A stretch of 17,095 nucleotides of DNA from assembly GCA_003550305.1 (NCBI GenBank), contig QKYT01000184.1, positions 69,753-86,847 on the forward strand. Direction: 5' to 3'. This stretch comes from Glomus cerebriforme (lineage: Eukaryota; Glomeromycota; Glomeromycetes; Glomerales; Glomeraceae). Within the stretch, counting starts at the first letter, position 1. Every line of letters begins with the position of its first letter. Positions 10,380 through 17,095 of the stretch are shown piece by piece. The position numbers and the translations under genes were made by a program. The notes below the pieces were generated by a model. It saw only the letters and a list, made by a program, of their open reading frames with translations, made no database searches and was not told the DNA's origin.

Positions 10380-10499
10380 ATAAGCAGTTTCATTTTCAAC
10401 CCACTGTGATTCTTGTGGTTCTTGTAATTCTTCTCGCTAGTTATTATTTGAGAATGAACTATTATTATTACTTTTTTTAATTGGTCTAGTTGAAATAAT
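10380..10499 (-). pseudogene. Short coding-like fragment of unknown origin
   Basis: One minus-strand frame reads STRPIKKSNNNSSFSNNN, then a TAG, then REELQEPQESQWVENETA. Composition is more protein-like than the surrounding DNA, but the frame has an internal stop and ends soon after. It does not match any part of A1 or B1 that I can see. It may be a captured exon fragment or chance. Confidence 0.25.
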
Positions 10500-10639
10500 A
10501 TTATTTAAACATTTATTTTACTTTTTTTTTTGGCATTTTTAAAGAATATAAATTCGCGATTGTAATACACGTTCATGTTTTGCAATGCAAAATTATTACA
10601 GTATATACTTATCTTCAAATCCAGCCTAATTAGGAAATT

Positions 10640-10705
10640 CCTTTTACTTGGAGGAATACTTTCAACGATGACAAAAGAAGTTATAGTGATTGGAGCCTGT
10701 CAGAT
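10640..10705 (-). pseudogene. Relic A2: end of exon 1 of gene A
   Basis: The minus strand reads A-P-I-T-I-T-S-F-V-I-V-E-S-I-P-P-S, matching the last third of A1 exon 1 (APITITSFINVEGIRPPS) together with the donor position. Just upstream the similarity jumps straight into the intergenic region. About 200 bases carrying the start codon and first transmembrane helix have therefore been deleted. This copy cannot be expressed as a gene A protein. Confidence 0.75.
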
Positions 10706-11156
10706 GTGATTGAATAGGCCAATTCCAAATTACGACTGCTATTTGAAATTAATAATATTATTAATTGGAACTTGCTAAATGTTTAATTCTGAGTACAATC
10801 AGTTAATTTGCTTTTGCTAAACTACCCCCATAGAAGACAAGGTTAGGGCGTACAAAATCCCGAAACTTGAAATGCCGAGAATAATTTGTCACACCATGTT
10901 GTGTGTCACATCCGTTAATAACATGCCGTGTAGGACGTAATGGGCGTAACAATTAGGTAAGGATTTTGAGTTTCGCTTGTACAGTATTCATAAACATTTA
11001 ATTAATAATTGTTGGTTTTCAAATAAAAATTGTAATTCTGGATCTGCTGATCCAAAAAAAAGTATTTTATAGACTATAATTTTAAAAACAAATAAATCTG
11101 CAATCGGCTATAACGAGCAATATTATAATGAATTGCATGAATAAAAAAGTGGATAC

Positions 11157-11381
11157 AATCCAGTCTACAAAAATTGTGTAGTCTACTAGATAGTTGATAC
11201 AATATAATAATTATGCCAATTAATAAAATAAACTAATCACTATAGTATTTAATTATTTAGAAATCTATATAAAGTCTATGTAGAACATAATAGAATCTAA
11301 CTGCGCAAATCGATTAAAAATTAACAAATATTTTATTGAACAAGACCTATACTGAACCCAGTAAGACAAGTAGACTGGATT
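11157..11381. mobile_element. MITE-like insertion with 12-bp terminal inverted repeats
   Basis: AATCCAGTCTAC (11157-11168) is matched by the perfect inverse GTAGACTGGATT (11370-11381). The segment is absent from the homologous region of the first unit near 7140, so it is a presence/absence polymorphism between duplicates. ATGAA occurs at 11137-11141 and 11382-11386 and might be a target duplication, but the left one is separated from the inverted repeat by 15 bases. Family unknown and no coding capacity. Confidence 0.5.
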
Positions 11382-11667
11382 ATGAAAGGAATAATCGGTA
11401 TTTTCCGAATTGTACGCAAAATTGAATGTAATTACATAAATTTTTATTTTATTTACCAGTTCCTATTTTTCATATAAAAAAATATAACTTTTATATACTT
11501 TCAGTTGTAGCCGAGCATTATCTGGTTAAACATCAAATTTATACAAGAAAATATTTTTAATATTTATATTTGTCATACTAATAAAAGTTTTTCAATTGCA
11601 TCGAAAATTAAAGGATTGTTTATATGTGGAATTCCTTTTTTATGCAACAGACCACGACACAAATCTG

Positions 11668-11747
11668 CATGGACGAACACGAGTACACGGCATTAACGAA
11701 CGTGAAAATTTTAATAAATGGAAAGTAATATTTATTTGAATCAATAA
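11668..11747 (+). promoter_or_regulatory. Conserved upstream block of B2, with nine-codon upstream frame
   Basis: Counterpart of 7401-7473, sharing CATGGACGAACAC, AGTACAC, GCATTAACGA and GTGAAAATTTTAATAAATGG. The upstream ATG at 11718 is conserved, but here its frame closes at 11747 after nine codons, whereas the B1 version overlaps the main start. If transcribed into the leader it could affect translation differently in the two genes. Confidence 0.4.
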
Positions 11748-11842
11748 TTTTTTGACACAAAAAAAAATTCTTCATACTGTTAATTATTAAAATTTTGACT
11801 TTTTTTTTTTTATTCTTGATGCTATAATTCAAAAATTCGATT

Positions 11843-13294
11843 ATGATGCTTATCATATTATGTCAATTACTTCTGTTTATGAATATAGTGGTATATGGAG
11901 CGCATTTTATACCAAGACCTCGAGTAGGACAAGCAGCAGTTCTCGTCGAAGATAAAATATATTACATTGGAGGAATTAATTCTAACGAATCAGAATCAGG
12001 GCCAAGTGACTTTTTTTATTTATCTTCAATGGATCTTTTTTGGATAGATTTGCAGAGTCAAGGAGTAAATATACCATATACAGCATGGCATACTGCTAAT
12101 ATAGGAGGCATTAATGAAGATTATATATTTATTATAGGAGGAGTACATTTTAATGAATTAAATACAAATTATATATATAGATTTAATACTAAAACAAATG
12201 CAATAGATATACCAGTAATTCAAGGAAAAGCACCAATAATGCGTAGAGGAGTGGATTCTGTTAGCTATGAAGGAAAAATTTATATGTTTGGTGGACAAAT
12301 AGGTTCTGATAATAATGCAGTATTTCCAAATAATCTTTTTGATATTCTGGATACTGTTAATTTGAATTGGCAAGTTGGCAGCTTAGTTAATTCTCCTATT
12401 AATAGATCTTACTATACAGCAACATTAGTTGATGGAGTTATTTATTATATCGGTGGTATATCAGGACTTAATTTTTATCCAATGACCGAGGTATGTGTGT
12501 TTATGGTATATATTTATAAAGTACTTTGAAAGTATGTTTTTAAATAAAATCCTGCATCACAGATTTATCAATACGACATTGTCGGAAATACGTGGTCTTT
12601 AAAAGTTAGTAATCATGCCTTAAACCATTGAAAAGAATCATTTGTATCCATAACAGATAATAAAATAATTTATTTTTCTAGACAGCTACAGCTGTAGATT
12701 TAGAAACTATACCAGGATCCAGAATTGGTCATTCAGCCGTCTTAGGTAATTTTATTATTTTTTTTAAAGAAAAATAAAAATAAAATCTAAAAAATTTGTG
12801 TTTTGTTTTTTTTATAGTTTTAAATAGTAAAATTGTCGTATATGGAGGAACGTACTATAATAATGATACTCCATACGATGTACCAGCTAAAAATACAATG
12901 GTTGTGTTGGATACTAATACTTTAGTCTGGTCGATACCACAACTTAATGATATTAATGTACCAAAGCTTACTGCTCATTCTGCTACAATTCAGTTTGGTG
13001 GAATGATGACTATCGCTTTTGGTAATTACCTATCTTTATTTTTATTACATTTATCTTTTTTAAAAAAAACTTTGCATCTCTTTTTAATCTTACCTTATTT
13101 TATTTTATTTTATTCTTTTAGGGAATTATGCGGACAAACCAAATATAGATGATCGATCTAATAAATTAATTTATACTTTTTTCTTCTACCCAGATATAGT
13201 TAGATGGATGGATCAGCCATTAGATACACAGAAATATATAAACATATCACAAATTCCAACTCCTCCCGATAATTTTACACCACCATCACATTGA
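11843..13294 (+). CDS. Gene B2: kelch-repeat protein, truncated before its membrane helix
   Basis: Paralogue of B1 with the same five-exon plan: 11843-12490, 12563-12604, 12682-12745, 12818-13021, and from 13122. The protein starts MMLIILCQLLLFMNIVVYG (signal peptide) and keeps the kelch motifs IYYIGG, IFIIGG, IYMFGG, IYYIGG and IVVYGG. Splice sites and phases match B1. In exon 5 a TGA at 13292-13294 ends the protein after 376 aa, just after PPSH and before the transmembrane segment. The predicted product is therefore a secreted propeller without an anchor. The frame stays open beyond the TGA to a TAG at 13457-13459, and exon 5 to that TAG is 338 bases, exactly as in B1. Alternatives are a recent pseudogene, stop readthrough or a base-call error. 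The A partner upstream (A2) is dead. Confidence 0.78.
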
Positions 13295-13459
13295 TCACAA
13301 TCTCTTTCATCAAGTAAATTTATAATCGTCTGTGTATCAATTGGATCAGTAATAGTTATTTTAGCAATATTTGTAGTATTAATATTAGTTTGTAAACATA
13401 TAAAGAAAGATAAGAAGGAAAATAAGGATCCAAAGGATCTAAAGGATTCAGTTATTTAG
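13295..13459 (+). other. Open frame after the B2 stop: membrane helix and tail
   Basis: In frame with B2 beyond its TGA, 54 codons run to a TAG. They encode a hydrophobic segment (FIIVCVSIGSVIVILAIF) followed by a Lys/Asp tail, matching the B1 C-terminus with mostly conservative changes. No second stop or frameshift occurs. This means the TGA is young, is read through, or is an error. Confidence 0.65.
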
Positions 13460-14365
13460 ATGATCCTAGCTTAATGGAGGACGACAAATATTTTTCTATT
13501 ATTTTCGATAATCTGTGCGTCTCATATGAAATTACATTAAGTTTATAGTATTTTTTATTATTTATTATTCAAATATTGGAATTTTAAATAGAATTTCATA
13601 AATGGTCCTGCCAAACCAATAATATTATTGTTTAATCACCAATATATGTAATATTATGATTTAATTATTAATTTATATATTAAGAAATTAATTTACAGTT
13701 ATAAATATCTTTCAATTTTATTTATAAAGAACCATAAATCAAAATAATCTAAATTTATAAAACAAACAAATTCTAGCACCTGCAGAGAAAGAAATAATTA
13801 TCCTCAATTCAACTTTTCTTTTATAAATTTTATTCAAAAAATAAAAATTTACCATTTCCTGAATCCTGCTCAATATTATTAATAACAATTTTTATTAAGA
13901 CGAAATTTAATGATGGATTTGCGTCGTTAACTGACATCAGATGACTAATACTTGACTAATGCTGGCCAAACATTCTTTACTATACGGAAAATACCTAAAA
14001 GATACGTCATATATGTCATTGACGTAATGATTTAGGCCACAACATTAAAAATATTATTTATAGTTTATGCTATATTTTCCCTTAATAAATTTTATAATTT
14101 TTAAAGTTTTGTTGAAAACTTCTTGCAAAATAATTGCTCAGTATAAGCCGAATTTTGATTACATGATGACGAATTGACAAGTAGATGAGTGACGATGAAA
14201 TCTCAATAATAAATCCATGAAATTGCTCATATTGTTATTTTCTGAAACTGAATAAAACATGTAAGCTCAATATTATCACAAAGATGTATGAAAATAGATA
14301 TAGAGCAAGGAAAATATTATTAATTAAGCAATTTATTAGTAATCTGATACTGCTGAACAAGAACG
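13460..14365. other. 3' flank of B2 and spacer, no gene
   Basis: The first 450 bases align with the B1 3' flank (9202-9610), so the duplicated unit ends near 13905. The rest is A+T-rich spacer. The half-palindromes TACGTCA (14003-14009) and TGACGTA (14020-14026) face each other and resemble bZIP half-sites, but no nearby gene start gives them a role. No coding sequence seen. Confidence 0.5.
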
Positions 14366-14453
14366 CAGTCAGACCTCCATATAGTCACACCCTATATAGT
14401 CACATCATATAAAATTCCTCTATATAATCACACCTTTGAAAAAACCAACTTAT

Positions 14454-14461
14454 ATAAAGAT
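14454..14461. repeat. Target-site duplication, left copy
   Basis: ATAAAGAT directly abuts the left terminal inverted repeat of the nested element and is repeated exactly at 14878-14885. Confidence 0.75.
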
Positions 14462-14529
14462 TAAACTTGGGTGCCGAAACGTTTCGGCTATATGCCGAAT
14501 CCCAAATACCTTTCGACATATACAAGTTG

Positions 14530-14650
14530 CCGAAATCCCAAATCCCAAACCTATGCCGAAATCCCAAACCGATGCCGAAATCCCAAATCGATGTCAAAAT
14601 CCCAAACTGATGCCGGAATCCCAAACCGTTGCCAAAATCCCAAACCTCCA
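14530..14650 (+). repeat. Left-arm tandem array of 19-bp units
   Basis: Six degenerate units follow each other: 14530-14555 (expanded by an extra TCCCAAA), 14556-14574, 14575-14593, 14594-14612, 14613-14631 and 14632-14650. The core is CCGAAATCCCAAACCGATG. The strict 19-base spacing shows recent tandem growth. Confidence 0.8.
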
Positions 14651-14690
14651 ATATGGAAATGACCGAAATTTGAGATTTTTGGATTTCAGC

Positions 14691-14798
14691 AACATTTGGG
14701 ATTTCGGCAACGATTTGGGATTCCAGCATCAGTTTGGGATTTCAGCATCGATTCAGGATTTCGGCATCAGTTTGGGATTTGGGATTTGGGATTTCGGC
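14691..14798 (-). repeat. Right-arm inverted array of the same units
   Basis: The inverse unit ATCAGTTTGGGATTTCGGC occurs at 14691-14708, 14709-14727, 14728-14746 and 14747-14765. A final unit at 14766-14798 is expanded by two extra TTTGGGA steps. The expansion lies in the unit corresponding to the expanded one of the left arm, so the arms mirror each other in detail. Confidence 0.8.
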
Positions 14799-14877
14799 AA
14801 ATTTCTGAATCGACATTTCGGCATATGCCGAATCCCAAATATGTTTCGGCANAGGTAGGTTTCGGCACCCAAGTTTA

Positions 14878-14885
14878 ATAAAGAT
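14878..14885. repeat. Target-site duplication, right copy
   Basis: ATAAAGAT follows the right terminal inverted repeat of the nested element. It is identical to the left copy at 14454-14461. Confidence 0.75.
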
Positions 14886-14982
14886 TATATAAAAAAACCT
14901 TTATATAGTCACAACTCCTATATAGTCACATTTTTGGATTTTTTTACTATGTAACCATGGTGATTATAAAGAGGTTCCACTG

Positions 14983-16022
14983 TACCAATAATCTCAATAC
15001 GGATTAATAAAACCTTTACATTTTTTAAAAAAAATGTTTTTAAAAAGTATTATAGAGATTTCCCATCATATCTTAATTTTTTTTATAATTTAGATTAAGA
15101 ATGAAAACAATACAATTCTTAGAACTTTAATATGCATCATTAGTTTAAATTTAATTAATTAATTTACTTTATTTTTTAGTAAAGTTTACATTAAGTAAAT
15201 AGTTCTTTTATGGATCATTTAACTTTTAGAAATTTGGTACATTTTAAGTGGTGGTTTTAAGCATTTAAGCAGTGATTGTTTTATAATTAGGGTGTCATAT
15301 ATTGATTCTTTATATAAATAACTTAAAAGTTTAAGATATTTCATGAATTTTTAAAATTTTGGTCGTGTAAAAAATTGTAGATTAGGGGCGATTATCAAGA
15401 GCAAATTCCCTATTATACTCCAAATTTTAATAAATTGATGACAGCCAACTTTTTTATTGTTTCTTTCTGTATTCATTTACCTCATATTAACAAATGAATC
15501 ACATGATCAAAATAACTACAATGTCTTTTTACACTTGTGAGTAATTAATTAATCGTTAAGACTAGAATTTGAAATATGTTTCTTTTAGTCCGGTAAACAA
15601 TTTTTAACTTGTTTTTTTAGTTATACCAAACATCGTGAATTTACAACATAATAATTTTACTACCAGTTATAATTATTTAGAATTTAGTTATTTGATCAAT
15701 TAAATTTATTAGTAGGACAGAAGTCAATAAATAATTAAAAAACAATAAAAATACTAATTATTTGTAATCTAATAACATTGTAGACTTGTAGTGGTTTTGG
15801 CACGACATACTTCACCAACCAAAAAAAACCATTCCTAGAATACTTCTAGAATACTTAACAATAGATAGATGGTCATGGCAAATATTCCTAACCCTTATAT
15901 GGGACTAATTGATGTTAACTATTTGTAATTGTTACTTAAATGTTATAATTGAATTTTAAAACTTTTAAAAGAACACTTATTATATAATAATTTTATTATC
16001 TTTTACTAATTAATTGTTTGGC
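14983..16022. other. Spacer without genes
   Basis: A+T-rich DNA with no supported reading frame. An 11-bp perfect tandem duplication CTAGAATACTT occurs at 15835-15845 and 15846-15856 and creates TTCTAGAA. Similarity to the 3' side of gene A1 begins abruptly near 16022 (shared AAAAATTAAAATAAACATTA), marking the edge of duplicated copy A3. Confidence 0.5.
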
Positions 16023-16044
16023 AGAAAAAAAATTAAAATAAACA

Positions 16045-16832
16045 TTATTGTTGTTGAGTTAAAGTATTTTGTTGCCTTGAGCTATCATCTTGTGAAGTAT
16101 CAGCAGTATCAGCAGTATAAGTTGTGTTTGTAGTTGATGAATTATCAATTGTTGAATTTTGAGTGAGATTTGGTGGAATTGTAATCATTATACTTTCTTC
16201 TTGTTGCGATGATTCAGTTGTAACAGTAGTAATGGACGCTAAATTCTTTTCTTGTTCATCTCCAATTTCATTATTATCATTATCATCACTATTATTTCTG
16301 CCATCACTATTTTCATTGTCGTCATTTTCTTTGATTGATTTAGCTTCCGAATTTTATCCAAAAATCGTACATCAATAACATATTCTTGTAAAAATAATTC
16401 TAAGCTATCAAATCTTGATTGTAACAATAAAAATAATTCATTTTGCTCGGCCAATAAAAGATCTTTTTTTGGTCGATCTTTAATTTTAGGATCAAAAATA
16501 GAATAATCGGTAAACCGGATTTGATCTTTTTTATTGTGCTGAACGAGAAAATCCACAGCAATATAAATGTACGGCTCCCCATGGTCGTAATGCATCCGCG
16601 CCTAAAAAAAAAAAATTTAAATATTTTTATTTCTTTTGATTTTTTTTTAAAAAAGTTAGAATAATTATTGAAATAAAGCTTACCAAAAAGAAATGCATAT
16701 ATTGCTGCACCTAATCCCCACGCACCACCTACTAATTCTAAGTACTATATAATATATTTCCAATTTAATAATTTCATAAATAGGATTAAAGCATGACCTT
16801 TAAAAATTTGATAAATACTTACAGTATGGGAT
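16045..16832 (-). pseudogene. A3: truncated, frameshifted copy of gene A (exons 7-9)
   Basis: Exon 7 microexon (16832-16823), exon 8 (16744-16684) and exon 9 (16601-16045) match A1 with intact splice signals. Exon 8 encodes Y-L-E-L-V then GGAWGLGAAIYAFLFG. Exon 9 starts ADALRPWGAVHLYCCGFSR, then hits a TAA right after S-A-Q because of a frameshift. The A1 frame resumes (DPKIKDRPKKDLLLAEQNEL to LDKIRKLNQS), then shifts again near an Asn/Asp-rich expansion, and the last part (IPPNLTQNST to TQQQ) is conserved. Exons 1-6 are absent upstream, so there is no start or first membrane helix. It is a 5'-truncated pseudogene. Because it keeps introns it arose by DNA duplication rather than retrocopying. 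Confidence 0.82.
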
Positions 16833-17095
16833 CTTTTTCGAAAAGCAATCATTGTTTAATATTTACACCGCTAAGAGATTAGATGACTGATAGAAGTACT
16901 AAAATGAAAAAGTTAAATTTAAAAAAGGAAAAGTTTGATAATGTAATCAGTAAATCAATGCCAAAGATAGGTAGTCAATGTCTTAAAAAGGAAACTGTTC
17001 AAAAACTAATTTTATGTTAAATTTAAATTTAAATTTAAATTTAAATTTAACATTAAACTTGGCTTCCATTTCAATCAAGCAAAATTTAACATAAC
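16833..17095. other. Right-edge region without genes
   Basis: Similarity to gene A stops just upstream of the microexon. Exon 6 would be expected within about 100 bases but is absent. The stretch ends in palindromic A+T-rich DNA that continues beyond the window. Confidence 0.5.
17012..17095. repeat. Terminal-inverted-repeat-like segment with 40-bp palindrome
   Basis: TTATGTTAAATTT (17012-17024) is matched in inverted orientation by AAATTTAACATAA (17082-17094). Inside, 17014-17053 is a perfect 40-bp palindrome made of ATGTTAAATTT, a run of AAATTT steps, and its inverse. This could be a small MITE or an expanded A+T repeat with cruciform potential. The window edge prevents checking flanking duplications. 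Confidence 0.45.

Larger units (their letters stand above)
9833..10639. other. Decayed interior of A2 relic
   Basis: Between the two recognisable A2 fragments, where exons 2-7 of gene A should lie, I find no exon that aligns with A1. The interval holds the inverted repeat at 9850-10020, plain A+T-rich DNA and one short coding-like patch on the minus strand at 10380-10499. It looks like replacement or extensive decay. Confidence 0.5.
10706..11842. promoter_or_regulatory. Second copy of divergent region, upstream of B2
   Basis: Homologous to 6740-7579, with the same blocks in order (AATTACGACT, CTAAATGTTTAATT, AATAAATCTGCAATC, TTTTCCGAATTGTACGC, CATGGACGAACAC). Only the rightward gene B2 remains functional here. 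Extra DNA in this copy includes a MITE-like insertion (11157-11381). A TATA-like run TTTATATACTT lies near 11491. The conserved block closest to B2 is listed separately. Confidence 0.55.
14462..14877. mobile_element. Nested fold-back element built from 19-bp subrepeats
   Basis: Perfect terminal inverted repeats begin TAAACTTGGGTGCCGAAAC on the left and end with the exact inverse on the right. The identical 8-mer ATAAAGAT flanks both sides (14454-14461 and 14878-14885). Eight-base duplications are typical of hAT-type integration, though the termini do not look like classical hAT ends. The left arm contains tandem 19-bp units such as CCGAAATCCCAAACCGATG, and the right arm carries the same units inverted, so the whole 416 bp can fold on itself around a centre near 14651-14680. 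G+C is higher than the surroundings. Open frames inside are by-products of the repeats. One base (14852) is unresolved. Confidence 0.75.
14366..14982. mobile_element. pogo/Tigger-like non-autonomous DNA transposon
   Basis: The left end reads CAGTCAGACCTCCATATAGT and the right end, inverted, reads CAGTGGAACCTCTTTATAAT. The CAGT-start and ACCTC-TATA pattern is characteristic of pogo/Tigger elements of the Tc1/mariner superfamily. Sub-terminal TATATAGTCACA-type motifs repeat in both arms. The right end abuts TA, the expected target duplication, but the left end is preceded by CG, so that flank is mutated or my boundary is slightly off. There is no transposase. Another element (14462-14877) is inserted within it. 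Confidence 0.6.

Noticed and set aside
14530..14798. Regularly spaced short repeats resembling a CRISPR array
   Set aside because: The units are contiguous without unique spacers, are inverted between arms and lie in a transposon of a eukaryotic genome.
14400..14878. Several overlapping open reading frames on both strands rich in repeated PKSQT / FGIWDFG-type motifs
   Set aside because: They are translations of the inverted 19-bp subrepeats of the fold-back element, open on both strands at once, with no start context or domain.
15832..15856. TTC/GAA array resembling a heat-shock element
   Set aside because: Only one TTCTAGAA has the correct two-base spacing, the others are three bases apart, and no gene start is nearby.
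16239..16595. 118-codon minus-strand frame starting MHYDHGEPY as a gene
   Set aside because: It is a frame-shifted reading of A3 exon 9. Its start and end are out of frame relative to A1, and only the middle matches.

Overview
The window is eukaryotic nuclear DNA: very A+T-rich, with short spliceosomal introns (about 60-100 nt, GTAAGT/GTATGT-type donors, a TACTAAC-like branch site in one intron), long homopolymer runs and several small non-autonomous DNA transposons. Base composition, gene style and transmembrane kelch-repeat proteins fit an early-diverging filamentous fungus, most likely an arbuscular mycorrhizal fungus (Glomeromycotina, Rhizophagus-like). The organism call is inference.

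Layout. (1) 1-4668: about 4.7 kb with no gene I can support; it holds a 71-bp imperfect hairpin, a diverged direct repeat and strand-biased purine/pyrimidine tracts. (2) 4669-6676, minus strand: gene A1, nine exons by my reconstruction, 460 aa, an uncharacterised two-pass membrane protein. (3) 6677-7579: shared divergent promoter region. (4) 7580-9201, plus strand: gene B1, five exons, 434 aa, with a signal peptide, kelch-repeat ectodomain, one C-terminal transmembrane helix and a short basic tail. (5) about 9771-10705, minus strand: A2, a heavily deleted relic of gene A (exon 8 and the end of exon 1 recognisable). (6) 10706-11842: second copy of the divergent promoter region, with a 225-bp MITE-like insertion. 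(7) 11843-13294 (reading on to 13459), plus strand: gene B2, a paralogue of B1 with an in-frame TGA just before its transmembrane helix. (8) 13460-16022: gene-free spacer with a pogo/Tigger-like non-autonomous element (14366-14982) that contains a nested fold-back element (14462-14877) flanked by a perfect 8-bp target-site duplication. (9) 16045-16832, minus strand: A3, a truncated and frameshifted copy of the last exons of gene A. (10) 16833-17095: no gene; a perfect 40-bp palindrome inside terminal inverted repeats that reach the window edge.

The main theme is a head-to-head module, a two-pass membrane protein (A) divergent from a type I kelch membrane protein (B), repeated as A1-B1, A2-B2, A3-(edge). 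The A copies decay by different lesions. The two B genes stay spliceable, are almost identical in the middle (exons 2-3 and flanking introns) and diverge at both ends, which suggests local gene conversion. Co-regulation or physical partnership of A and B is a hypothesis from layout and topology only.
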